A stretch of 64,000 bases of DNA from Tilletiaria anomala UBC 951 (Eukaryota; Basidiomycota; Exobasidiomycetes; Georgefischeriales; Tilletiariaceae): contig NW_013547020.1 of the NCBI RefSeq assembly GCF_000711695.1, forward strand, positions 186,001 through 250,000, given 5' to 3'. Under the pieces are notes generated by a model. That model saw only the letters and a list, made by a program, of their open reading frames with translations. It ran no database searches and was not told where the DNA came from. Positions 21,752-33,690 of the stretch are shown here, piece after piece (positions within the stretch are counted from its first letter, which is position 1; each line of letters begins with the position of its first letter). A program made the position numbers and the translations under genes.

Positions 21752-22781
21752 GGTGACATTGGTAACTCGAGATGGGAAGAACGATCTAGGGGGTGGTGGA
21801 GGGGGCAATTGAGTCAGGGCTAAGGGCTGCAGTAGCAGAGACGATTGCGAGATGAACAGGGGGGAAAGTCGCTGTCGATCCGGCAAGGCACACCTACGCA
21901 AGAATACGTTCCAAGCGAATGCTGCCTGATATAGCATACACTGGTGCTCTTGCCCTTAGTATGTGCCGCTGGACGTGTAGGTGTCGATGGGTTGGGAAAG
22001 GGAGGAACATGCAACAGCATCGGTGACGCGATGGATTTCCACAGAAGCACGCTTCGCACGCCAAAAAGGTGTGAATGGTACACTGTGAGACGCGATTGGC
22101 ATTCGCCAGCCAGTGCTCATCCGAAGAAAGCCGTTATTGCGTTGTTGGGTCTACACAGCATGCCACACTCGCTCGCTCTCCTGCTGTGCTGCTGCGTCCA
22201 CAGGGCGGCACATCCAGGCGCACGCACATTCTGGCAGCTCCTCCTATTGAGCACTGTACCCTGCTTCGTTCGTCTTACAGTGCGGCGCTCGCAGCTTGCG
22301 ACTTGCCAGCTTCGAGTTCCCTCCCACCTATCGTGTCTTGGGTCAGCATCTGCTGCACCGAAATGACGCATGGTTGCACCGAATAACGAACTGGAGCGCG
22401 GAAAACAGCCAAGACTTTTGACCTATAGTATCAATTTGACAACACGCTGGCTGACACAAGCTCCGCTATCTCCCCCATAATGGAAAGACGTCGCAAAGGG
22501 GTCGAGGTGCAGGATGGACTTTTGATGCCAGCAGTTGAGCCATACCGGTCACAGAATGGGCTTATAACGATGAGCCTTTTGCTCATCCGCTTGTCTGCCA
22601 GCAAGAAGCTCTACGGATTCCGACGCTGCATGCGTAACAAAAACAAACTTGCCCCCTTCGTTCGTCGACTTCAGGCACTATGCAACCAGGGTGAGGATCG
22701 CCTCCGAGTCGGTTCATCATCGTATCAAGGCTTTCTTCCGTGTGTCACAAGAACTCATGAAACTTAGCTGCAACAGGCGCA
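21752..22781. other. Divergent intergenic region, photolyase / DUF1295 gene
   Basis: About 1.0 kb. A frame at 22480-22767 lacks family signal. No repeat was seen. It presumably holds both promoters. Confidence 0.45.
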
Positions 22782-24044
22782 ATGGCGGTCTACGTCCTAG
22801 ACAAGTACAACCTCGCCTTCACTTTCCTTATCTCGCTCGGCTGGCAGGCGCTCGGCTTCGCCATCGCCTTCGGCCTGCAGATCGACACCATCACCGATTT
22901 CTGGTCCGCAGTCAATTTCTTTGCGCTCGCGCTCATAACGCTTTGTCTTGGTGGCCAGTATGATGGTCGCAACATCGCTGCGAGCACGCTCGTCATGATC
23001 TGGGCCGTCCGTTTGGGCGCATGGCAGCTGTTCAGGATGCTAAAAAGTGAGTGCCTGTTTCACTTCTCTGCCGGAACAATCTTTCTGATTCCAGGTGCTT
23101 GGTCCTGCAAAGTGGGCGGAGACAAGCGGTTCGACGAGATGCGTAGCAAGCCTCTGAGCCTTGCCGGCTTCTGGAGCCTCCAGCTGCTCTGGGTCTGGGT
23201 CGTCTCGTTGCCCGCCATCCTGCTCAACTCGCCCGCGACGAACATCCCTTCGCGCGGCGGCATTCACCTCTCGTTTGGCACGGACAAGGACATCGCCGGC
23301 GTCATCCTTTGCGGCCTCGGTGTACTGATCGAGGCCACAGCCGACTTGCAAAAATACCGTTTCAAGTGTGTCACCAAGGCGCTCAAGGGCGCCATCATCG
23401 ACCTGGGCTTGTGGGGCTGGTCGCGTCGTCCGAACTACTTTGGCGAAATCCTTTTCTGGTGGGGGATGTACATTCTCTGCCTAAGCCCAGCCATCGACCA
23501 GCGCGACAGCACGACCAGTGCGAGCATCTCGCATGGCGGGCGCGCGGCGCTCATAGCATCTGTCTTCTCTCCGCTTTTCACCATGGTGCTCCTCCTTTTC
23601 ATATCTGGCGTGCCACTTGCAGAAAAGCCGACACAGGAAAAGTATTTCCTCATGTCGCATGGACCTGACAGCGACGACGGGCACAACGACCTCGAGCCTT
23701 TCGGCAAGTGGCAGAGGGAATGCGACCCGTGGGCACGCATGCGCGCACACCGAGAACGGACTAGCCTTCTCCTACCCCTACCCCCGGCGCTCTACTGGCC
23801 GCTACCGCGATTCGTCAAGACGTGGGTGTTGCTAGATGTGAGTACGAGCAACGAATCCACGTTGCCTCGCAGTCATGGAGAGAAGAAGAAACAAGGAGAG
23901 CAAAAATGGCTGATGCACCTCCGCCTCCGGCTCTCACTTTTGCGCCACGCGTAGCTACCAATGTACCGTTTCGATGAGGCCAAGGATGGGACGAAAGCAA
24001 TCCAAGCTGCGGAGCGTAAGAAACGTGCCGAGAACAACGCCTGA
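22782..24044 (+). CDS. DUF1295 / steroid 5-alpha-reductase-like membrane protein
   Basis: Multi-pass membrane protein, probably ER. Three exons, 22782-23046, 23113-23837 and 23955-24044, give 359 aa. Hydrophobic segments include FTFLISLGWQALGFAIAFGL, FFALALITLCL, LVMIWAVRLGAWQLFRML and FWSLQLLWVWVVSLPAILL. The family signature follows: GGDKRFDEMR after the first splice, then LGLWGWSRRPNYFGEILFWW, the NADPH- and substrate-binding C-terminal box shared with sterol reductases. A charged tail KAIQAAERKKRAENNA ends the protein. The first intron (66 nt, 23047-23112) is a multiple of three and stop-free, so an unspliced form would also translate. The substrate is unknown. Confidence 0.88.
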
Positions 24045-24209
24045 ACGCCTCGGGTTGGAATTCTTTACCTTTGGCTGCATGTGCCATCAAGCGTCCACTT
24101 GTTCTGTAGAATAGCTCATTCTTCCTGCATCATGTATTTTACACTCCCCCACGCACGCTTCTACGTGCCCTCTGGGCGTACCATGAAGGCGATCAGCATA
24201 ATGGATATT

Positions 24210-27086
24210 TTAAACGCCAAATTCAATTCGGTGCTCTGTCCACCATCGCAGTCCTTCCTCACGCGTGCTGGCGTCCAACTGTGCCAGAACATCGAATATG
24301 TGCCCGCACAGCGCAAGCACTTTCGCCCGGCCCTTGCTTAGCGATTCGTTCTTTCTGTGTTTGCCTCTCCCCTTTCTACCTAGCGTCGCCACTGCTCCTG
24401 AAACTCTTGCTACCGAAGCTGTCGATGCATCTTTGCCTTCACTTTCTTGCTGTTGCGGCTGTACCGGTGTTGCATCAAGCTGTGCAGCTGCACGGATGAA
24501 CGTTTGCACGCGTGAAAGCGCAGAGCGCAGAAGCGTCAAGTTGATGCTGCTGAGTTGCGAGATATAAGTCATCTCTAGCGCTTGCAGCGCTTCGTCCGGC
24601 GATGGATTCTCAGCTGGCCCAGCAGCTTCCAGCTTTCGCGATGTCGCAGTGGCATCAAAATCTTGCGAAGGTGTTGATACTGGCTCTCCACTGTCTTCAC
24701 CGTTCACTAGCAGCCGTTGTCGGTCAATCGCGTCATCAAGCTGCATCAGCGCCCACCAAGCAACTGCATCGTCTGTGTCCGAAGCAGTGTTGACAATGGT
24801 GGAGAAGGCGTGATCCAGCTGCACACTTGTGAGCAGAGACGGATAGCTGCGCAACAGAATATCGACGTAATATGGTACCAGGCTCATACAGACGCGCTTT
24901 TGGCTGCTGAAGATTGCGAGCACGACAGAGTGCGCAGATTCGAATGTCGTGCGGAACCGTGGATCATCCAGGTATCTGAATATCGAACCCATTCAAAGAC
25001 AAATCAGGACACACGATCGCAAGGAAGCCCGACTGGAAGTAAGACTCACGGTCTACAAGTTGGTAGCAGTCTCGCCTCAATGATTTCGTCGGGTAGCGAG
25101 GCTGTGAGCTGCTCAGCGACATCAAGGTAGTACGTTATTGCGCTTCTTTTAGCATCATTCATCTCCAGCTTTTTGCCCAGCGAATCGGTTGGCTCGATCA
25201 ATTCCATGAGCGCCACGCATGCTTCGGCATCACGGCCGATGATGTCCAGGCTCGAATAGAAGATGTGTGTGTATGCGGTGAATCCATTGGAACCAAATGC
25301 GCTCACGATCCAGTAGAGATGGCCGTAGGTCTGGAGAATAGATTGAACGATGGACAAGAACTGTGGCGGTAGGTTCGAAGAAGCGACCGCTGGCCAACGA
25401 CCTGTGAGCCCAGATTTGTGAGGTGGGCGGGCTGCGATGGGTACCGTGGGCGAGGGACACATGTCAATCACTGCCTCCATCAGGGAGTCGAATGGCATGG
25501 TCAGACAAAAGATATACGACTTGAAGGTATTCCACAGTTGCTTTGTCGTCTCGCGAGAGTCCATGTCTAATATCGACATGAAAATCGTCAGTGGCGCACT
25601 ATTACAGCGTCACAACAATCGACACGTACTAATCTGATCATTGTCGGTACCAGCTAGCTCACTGCCAAGCCATAGCATACCTATATGCTCGCTCAAGACT
25701 CTTACGCGGGTGAAGAAGGGTTCCAAGTTCGCCGGCGTTGAATCTGCAGGGCGAATCAAGGCCAGAGCGGAGAGGTCTGCTAGCGATAACTGCAGAGTTG
25801 CTTGCGACAGTCCTACGGCGACGAGTTGCGAGATTGGGCCTAACCAGGGGTACAGCTTGTCTCCTGCAAGCGCTTTGACTCTTCGGGCTGTCTCTGAGTC
25901 GCTCTATTATGCAACAGGATCAAATTTCAGTGCCCGCAACCCGTGGCTATTTCGAAATGGTAACTTACGGCAATGTTCAACTTATCATCTTCGCCTGACC
26001 GCGTAACATCTTCTGCGATTCTCTGCAGCACATCGTGGTGCTCGAATATGCCCAGCATAGCGTCTGAGGCAACGTACAAAAGCGACTTGAAATGAACAAC
26101 AGCTGTGTCATAACGTAATGTTCCATCCTCGAGCATTGAATACTGCTTGTCTCACCTGTACCGGCAAAGTCTCCAGCTTTCGCTGCGGGACGTACTGCAC
26201 AACTTGAGCAGCTAGTGTCAAGGATACTCCCCAACGTTTCCTTCGATCTGCAAATACAAGTATCAGCACGATCCTGGAAGGACTTGCTCAAAAGTGATGC
26301 TGCCCACGCACTTGTGAAATGGCTGGGGTCAGAATCCATTTGCGCCTGCTCGTGTTTCCTGAACTCCTGCTCCCAAGCATCCCTAGGGTTCGACTGCTGC
26401 CTGCTCGTTGCTGTGGTCTGCGGCAGGTATATCTGACCCACTAACTCAAGACATTCGGAGAAGCTGACAATCCACTCATCCTCCACTTTTCGCAAGCAGC
26501 TCCTCAAGCTGAGAGCAGATTGAGCTTGGCCACTGGTCTTTTGCTCTTCTTTTACTGCATGTAAGCCAAGCAGGAGACCTGACAGAATGGCGAGCCTGGG
26601 GATGGGTTGGCCTTGGAGCGCTTGCATTTCAGTGGGAGCAGGGTCCGGTAGCGAAGCGGAGATGTCATAGCGGCACGCGAGGATGATGCTCGTAACCCAA
26701 TTGTACAGCTTGCGCTTTGTCCCCCAGCCGACGGATCCGAGTCGGCTCTTGAGAAGGAGTTCTACTCGGCGTGTAGTTGCTTGAGCGACTGCTCGCGAGA
26801 GATTTGTAGCACGGGAGAGAAGGGCTGCGACGCTTGCCTCATCGACACCCGACGATAACGACGCTTCGCGGCCATGCGCCGCCCAGAAGGAGCCGGAAGT
26901 TGCCACTACCGATGCGAAGGTGCTTGCATACTCGTCCTGCAGGCCTGAAAGATAGTAAGCGATCGAGCCGTATAACGTATTGTCATCCAGCAGAGACAGA
27001 TGCGTGCTAGAGGCGGGCGGGGCCTTGAGGAGGGAGGTAAACGTCCCCAACCGCTCATCTGGTTCGATGAACGTGTCACTTTGCAT
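24210..27086 (-). CDS. PEX8: Probable peroxin Pex8 (peroxisomal matrix-protein import)
   Basis: Large, mostly helical protein on at least five minus-strand exons. Order of recognisable text: FIEPDERLGTFTSLLKAP; KSRLGSVGWGTKRKLYNWV; MLGIFEHHDVLQRIAEDV; DKLYPWLGPISQLVAVGLSQ; FKSYIFCLTMPFDSLMEAV; DPRFRTTFESAHSVVLAIF; LVPYYVDILLRSYPSLL. The FESAHSVVLAIF...VPYYVDILLRSYP segment is the part that resembles Pex8, the intraperoxisomal organiser of the import complex. The last exon carries a Lys/Arg-rich stretch and ends HRIEFGV, so no SKL-type PTS1 is visible. The start at 27086 is the first in-frame ATG; an earlier small exon is possible. Family assignment is moderate because Pex8 evolves fast. Confidence 0.55.
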
Positions 27087-27939
27087 TGCATCCTCCACAA
27101 CAGGATCTTCAAGGGTGATAAGTTTCTACCACGACAGAGATTCTTGCCTGCAATGAGCTGCAGCTGAAAGCTAGCTGTAAAAAGAATAGAGAATGTAGGT
27201 AGAAGGGACGTTCAGCGAAGAGAGTCAGAGACATTGACAGAAACGGCTCGGCTTTTGTCACAGTCTTTTGGACCGGTGACTGGTTCCAACTTTCTCAGCG
27301 CCGGATGTCCTTCTGCAGCACAACTCTCTTCCATTCACATCACGATGGTTAGGAAATGTTGTTGGCGAGTCCCAAGCCTAGAGAAAAGGGACTGATTCTA
27401 GCAAGCCATTACAACTCCTCCGGCCCTTCTGCGCTATGAAAATGTGTTGAGACATAGCGAGCGCGCATCCGTTCATGGCGTGGGAGACGGGACGAGAAGA
27501 TCACCAGAGCACACAGAGCCAAGATTGGAAATCCGAACCCCAGTTTCATTGCATGTGAACAAAAGACAGGGAAACAACAACCAAAGGAAAGAGCTGTATT
27601 TGACTATATAGGAAGCGAAAGACGAAGTTGAAGAAGGCTAAAAGAATGTATGTAGGTTGGAGAACCAACGGCGGTATCGGATGCTTGAAAACTAGTAGGC
27701 AGGCAGGCGCCAAGGCCGCGCGCGCTCGAGCATCAAGAGTCGCAGTAGTCAAGGAAGCCTACCGAAGTCGGTCTTTGCTTGTCGAATGCATTGTCGGCGT
27801 TCTTGTTTCTTGTAGTGCAGGTTACGAGTGAGGAATGTGGAGAAAAGAAGATGCAATGAGGATCCTCATCTTCTTTGCGCTAGAGAACTTGCAAGGACGT
27901 TTGCAGTGTCCAAGAAAAGCTTGCAGAAATGCGCAAACT
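27087..27939. other. Intergenic, no gene seen
   Basis: About 850 bases between the PMA1 stop and the PEX8-like start. It likely contains the PMA1 3' UTR and the promoter of the PEX8-like gene. Confidence 0.5.
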
Positions 27940-30900
27940 TTACTCGTCATCGATCTCCACGCGAGGGGCAAAGCTGTAAACATCGGGCTCGCCGTCCTTG
28001 TCAGACTTCTCGTGGACGATGGTGAGGCGCTGCAAGTTGGTGAAAAAGTCCTCGAGGATTGGGTTCTTGACAGAGCGCTGGCGGCGGCCGAGCCTGTCGA
28101 GCGCTTCAATCTGGTTGAGGATGTAGTAGACAAGTGCGATGATGATCGTGACCTGCATCATTGGAAAGAAAAAATCAGCAAAACGACCCTTGTCGCCACT
28201 GAAGTCAAAACTCACACCAATAGAGTAAGCCCAAACACGGACGACTGTGACAATGTCTGTCCATTTGTTGTTAAGGATTGCAGGAGAGTTGGCCGGGATA
28301 TCGCCCGCGAACCAGCCGAAGAGGCAGAACAAGGTAGCGAGAATGTCGACAACAAGAATGGCGCCGACCAGCTGCCAGGACGGGAGCGTAATGTCGCTCT
28401 CTCCACCGCCGAGACGAGTGACGAAAATAAGCCAGTTCTCAGTGAGCGAGACTTCGAGGAAGAGGATCTCTTGGATGTTACCGAAGTTCTCGACGACACC
28501 GCCGTTTGGGAGGAAGAGAGTACCGCGGATGATCCAGGTACCGGCAGCAAGCAGGGCACCGAGAATAACCGATATGATCCAGATCTTGGGCAGCTGCCAC
28601 TCCACTGGTGCTTTGGCATGGGGGGCGTTGTCGTAGGCGATGGCAATGGTGGCCAAGTCAGCGAAGAGCGCAATGAAGACAATAAGGTCGGCACGGATCG
28701 TCTCGTCCAGAATGATGATGGTAAGAACGAGGTAAATCTCAAGGTGCAAGCACAGAGAAATACGGTACTGAATGTAAGCCTTCATACGGTGGAAAATCTG
28801 GCGAGCGACTTTGATCGAGGTGATGATGGTCGAGAGACCCTCGTCAAGGAAGACAACATCGGCAGCAGCGCGGGCAGCGTCAGAGGCACCCTCCACCGCG
28901 ATACCGCAGTCGGCCTTCTTCAAGGAGGGGGCGTCGTTGACACCGTCACCAGTCATGGCGGTCAAGTGACCGCGGTTCTGAAGCATCTCTACAACCTGGT
29001 ACTTGTGTTCGGGGAAAACTTCGGCAAATCCATCGGCAGCCTCAACAAAGTCGTGAATGGCAGAGCCGGCCATGCCGCCAGAGCCAATAAGGCGTTGCGA
29101 GTCGTAAACCTTGGTACCGAGAGCAAGCATCTTGCACGTCTCCTTAGCAATAGCAACGGCGTCACCGGTAAGCATCTTGACTGAGATACCAAGGTTCTGG
29201 GCCTCGGCGATGGTGGCGGCAGTGTCCGAGCGAGGAGGGTCAAACATGGGGAGAAGACCGAGAAGCTTCCATTGGCCACCAGAGTTGATAGCGACACCAA
29301 GTGAACGGAAACCACGAGAAGCGAAATCACCAGCAACCTTGCGATACTGAGCAGCGGTCTCAGCGTCGGGCTGGCAAAGCTTGAGAATAGCGTTGGGTGC
29401 ACCCTTGGCTGCCGTGTAGCGCTTACCGTCCTTCTCGACCTCAGCGGTGATACGCTTGGAAACAGGGTCAAAGGGAATGAACTTGTGAGTGAGCCAGCCA
29501 GATGCGAGCTCATCCTGAGCACCGGGGTAATCCTTGAGGGTAGAGATGGTGACCTTGTCGATCGGGTCAAGCGAACGAACATTGTGTGATGACGCGAGGG
29601 CGGCCACAGCCATCATGAAGTTGACATCAACACCCTCAGAAGTGTACGGCTCGTGGATCGAAAGCTTGTTGGCAGTGAGAGTACCAGTCTTGTCAGAACA
29701 GAGGACATCGACACCGGCGAGAGATTCGATGGCAGTAAGCTTCTGGACGATAGCCTGGCGCTTGGCGAGGTATGCAGCGCCTACGGCCATGGTGGTGGTG
29801 GTGACGCAAGGAAGACCGACGGGAACACCGACAACGAGGAAGATCAGGGTGTAGATAAGCAAGTTGCTTTCTTTGGGAGTGGCAATGCCAGTGTTGCGGA
29901 AAAAGCCGGAGATCCAAAACGCGAGAACAAAGACCATGACCAGGACGAGCAGTGCCGTGCCGATCGACCCCATGACCTTCTGGAAGTGACCCTCCGTCTC
30001 GCCTCCAAGGACAAGAGCAGCGGTGCGACCGACGAAGGACTGTTTGGCAATGTCTGTGCATAGAATGTAGGCCTTACCGCGCTTGCAACCGGTGGTGTAG
30101 AAGACAGTGTCGCCAATGTGCTTATCAACGGCAAGAGATTCACCAGTAATGGCCGACTGGTCGCAGGCGATGATCGCCGGACCTTTGTCGACACCCTCGT
30201 CGTCATCGTCGTCACGCTTGGTGGCACGGGCCTTCTCAAGAATAGCATAAGCTTGAGAGCCATCTTTGTCATCGTATTCAGCGAGAAGACGGCCATCGCA
30301 GGGAATTGTCTGACCGTCTTCAACGATAACAATGTCACCAGGGACGAGTTCACGCGCCTCGACCTCCCGTTCTTGACCGTCACGAACGACCGTTGCCCGA
30401 AGTGCGATACCAGCCTTGAGCTGGGCGACAATGTCACCAGCTTGCTTTTCTTGATACCAACCGACGAAAGCGTTCAAGAGCAAAATGGCGACAATAACAC
30501 CAAAGTCGACCCATTCTTGAAGACCGGCGGCGAGGGCGGCTGCCAACTCCATGACTGCAAACAATCGTTTATTGGATGTCGAAGGTCAGAAACTGACATT
30601 AAAAAATCCAGTAAGCCGACAAGTTTCTCACCGTAAAGAATTGGACCCTTGAAGAATCCGAGGAATTTGAGAAAGAGATTCTCAGACGGAGACTCAAGCT
30701 CATTGAAACCGAACTGAAGTCGTCGCTTGTCCACGTCGCTCGCGCTGACACCTTTCTGCATCGAGGTTTCAAGCCTTTTGATTGGAAATAAAGTAGTAAT
30801 ACGGAAATCAGTAATTGAGCGTGGTCATAACAAGCGAGGTGACTGCATGTGCTCGTTATACACTCACCATGATGCAGGAACCTTGGCTGCGACCGTCTCT

Positions 30901-31091
30901 TCTTCGCCGTTCTTGTTCACTCGAACCTCCCGCGTCTTCCATGGGGTTAGGAAGCTCCTTTTCTTGACGATCATAGTGCCGTCATCGTTCTCGTCATCGC
31001 CGCCATGTGCCTTCTGTGCTCGAATGAAGTCCAGAAGGGCTGCGTACTCTTCGTTGACCCCGTGGGGGTAGTTACCCTTCTCTGCCGACAT
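27940..31091 (-). CDS. PMA1: Plasma-membrane H+-ATPase (P-type, P3A)
   Basis: Proton pump that energises nutrient uptake and sets cytosolic pH. Four exons on the minus strand. Exon 1 encodes MSAEKGNYPHGVNEEYAALL. Order after that: N-terminal KNGEEETVAAKVPASW; TM1-2 VDFGVIVAILLLNAFVGWYQ; actuator ITGESLAVDKH (TGES loop); phosphorylation site CSDKTGTLTANKLS; nucleotide site KGAPNAI; hinge MLTGDAVAIAKETC and TGDGVNDAPSLKKAD. C-terminal membrane helices and a regulatory tail ending PRVEIDDE follow. Splicing of the 30-kb intron joins GPILY to VMELAAALAAG. The last intron, 28153-28215, is 63 nt and stop-free. The upstream region has a strong pyrimidine tract on the coding strand, usual for highly expressed fungal genes. 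Confidence 0.97.
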
Positions 31092-32934
31092 GTTTGTCTA
31101 CTGCTGTGACCGATCTGCTGTGCTGTTACTTTTGTGTGCTCCAGGAGGCAGATGGGTTAGTTTTGATGGGACCGCGGAAAGGGACTGTAAGATCACCTCA
31201 AGCCCGATATGGGAGAAAGAGGCTACTGAAAGGGCGGATGGATGGGACCTTTGCTCGAGCAATCGAAGACAAAGGTGCGACAATCCGCTAGGCAGCCGAC
31301 CTGGTTGTTGACTAAACCCGACGGAAGCCAAAGGAGGGGAGGAAGTGAAGGGGAAGGTGGGAGAGAATGGAAGGGAGGATGAAGAAGGTAGAAAAGGAAA
31401 AAGAAGAGGCGAAGAGGAGGGACGGCGATGCTGTTGTTCAGATAGGGGATGTTTAAAGGAAGAATAGAAGCAACCCCGAACCGAACAGAGAGTATAGAGC
31501 GGAAGGTATCGGGGACCGGACAGGACAAGACGCTGAGCCGCCAGAGGGGGATCCCACCGCAGAGAGCATCCGTTTGGAATGGAGACGAGCGGTGAGAAGG
31601 AAACCGTTTCCAACACACAGACCCAGACACTGACACAGTGCATGCGGCGGAGCAACATCGTGCCGGCAAGCTGGATGATCAGCCTCCCCCATCGATACGC
31701 GTCTCTCTCCTTGTGCGTGCCTGTTGGGATGCGGCAGTTCACCGAACGTTGGCCGCGCTTGTACTGCCTGCAGGTATGTCATCCGCCAGCGAAAAGAAAG
31801 ATATCTGTATGTGGGTCTAGGGGGCGGTTCACGCTGCACGAGCCAGGAAAGGACTCTCCACCTACCGGACGAGCTCTCCCGTCTAATAATGTGACAGGAA
31901 CCGGCAACGCATAATTCGGTCGAAGAACGAACTTGGAAGCGACGTATGGCCAGGTACCGATAAGAGAGAGCCGAGAGCGGCAACGCCCAAGATTTACGCA
32001 GCGAGGTGCAAAAAGAAAGAAATGAGTGGGCCGTTCCAGTGGGATTCTTCCTTCCATGCCCGACCACCCCGACAAATACCTGCCAAGCGCCAAAAGAAAG
32101 GAGCGCAAGCCGCCGGTCGCAGAGGCACGCTGTGGTGCTTGTCGTCAGCTTGTGGTGCTGTGTTTTCTCGGAGAAAACATGCTCCACCACAGCATCCACT
32201 GGCCAAGCACGTAACGGCAAAAAAAGAAAGACGTATAAAGAAATCAAGCAAAAACACACGGTGGGCCGCAGTTCCCTGAACCCGCTGCGCACCGCATCTC
32301 ATTGCCGCAGTTCGCAAATTGGGTCGCTTCATGTCCCCTATCATCAGCGTAATTTACCTCCACCGCCAAGCTGTCCCTCCATTCTTCATCATCCCTGTCA
32401 GCCCGTTACCAGTCTTCCTGGATCCTAGCGTGCCCGCAGCAAGGCGTCGATAAATTACTTTTGTGAGCTGCAGAGGGGCGAGCGAAGTTCGCTGAGCACT
32501 CTATGCGCTACACACCACGAATGCGATACTGCTGTCTCACCATTTGCCAAGACGCGCTTCAACGGACTGGAGGCATGTAGTCTACAACGGCCATGTCGTT
32601 GAGCTCGACACGCTAGCGCACAGGTTTCCCTTCGTTCACCCAGTGCTCATCCGTTTACATGTAGTCCCCACATCCATCCCCGGCTCTTTTTCCAGGTCCC
32701 CACTTCCTCTGCACCACCCGAACTGTAAAAGAACAATTTTGCTCGGCACCTCCGTCTCTCCTGCATTTTATAACATCGATCTACGTGTCAAGGATGAACG
32801 TGCATACGGCATTCCCGACATCCGCCAAGCTGCTTAACTCTTACTCGCGCTTATGCAACTTCTGAAGACGCAATGCCAAAGTTCGAATGCCCAGCTAACC
32901 TTTGTTGCAATTACGCTGAGAGCTGTCGCTATGT
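31092..32934. promoter_or_regulatory. PMA1 upstream region
   Basis: About 1.8 kb. From 31330 to 31425 the plus strand is nearly all purine, meaning a C/T tract on the PMA1 coding strand about 240-335 bases before the start. Such tracts sit near transcription starts of highly expressed fungal genes. Several long frames here lack family signal and look like chance. Confidence 0.5.
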
Positions 32935-33690
32935 GAGGACCTTGGCGAGATTGGACTTCGCGCAAATCACAAGCTGTTCTCTATGAGACCACAGATTCGA
33001 TAGGGGCGCGAGGTGAACTTCACATGAACAGGAAGAATCGCTTATTTTGGAAACATCCGAGCTGGCATGCAGTTCCAGATTCTTGTGTACAAGGAGCTTG
33101 ATTATATATATCTTTCTGCCCATGCATGCCAGTTCAGCAGGGTAGATGACAAACTTGGCATTCTCTATGCACGGTTCGAAGTAGTATGAATCGAAAATCA
33201 TGTATATGAGGATGAATGATGTGCGGCGGCCCCCGCGAGCTTCGGTTTCAATGTGTAATGTACGAATGGATGTGCGAACTATTGGCACTCGATAGAGGTT
33301 GGCTTTCCCCTTAGGTACATGCTTGCACTCGAAGCTCTTCGCAGACTCCGTGAATTCTTCAAGACCCTTCCTGAACACTTCGATTCGCAAATTCCGAAAG
33401 CACATGTGTGCCTAAGTTGTGACGTACCCTGTGGAGCTCGAGGCGACAACAACACGAACGGCTTTTTAGAGGCGCTCATTGAGGGAATGCACACAATAGA
33501 GCTTGTACATACATGTGCACAATGTAAGTATCATCGCGATATCTAACAGCATCAACTGTCGGCCAGCCAGTCAGCTTCGGTCGAGTGTCGACTCCCAAAA
33601 GCGTCTCGACGTTCGAGCTCGGCCTGTATTCGATTCCACCAGTTGTATTTGAGTACCCACTCTGGCAGGCCATCCAGGACTCAAGCACTG
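32935..33690 (-). CDS. Orphan two-exon gene candidate
   Basis: Weak. Minus-strand exon A reads SGYSNTTGGIEYRPSSNVE then WPTVDAVRYRDDTYIVHMY. A GT donor there and an acceptor CAACTTAG join it in phase to AHMCFRNLRIEVFRKGLEEF and a further 140 residues ending SNLAKVLT. The second exon contains RGGRRTSFILIYMIFDSYYF and YPAELACMGRKIYIIKLLV. The composition is protein-like, but no family was recognised and no start was fixed. It could be a lineage-specific gene or a relic. Confidence 0.3.

Noticed and set aside
27835-29184. Plus-strand 449-codon open frame
   Set aside because: Antisense shadow of the PMA1 coding sequence.
31453-32292. Minus-strand 279-codon open frame upstream of PMA1
   Set aside because: Composition is irregular, with no domain, and it lies in the PMA1 promoter and leader with several overlapping frames; it looks like chance.
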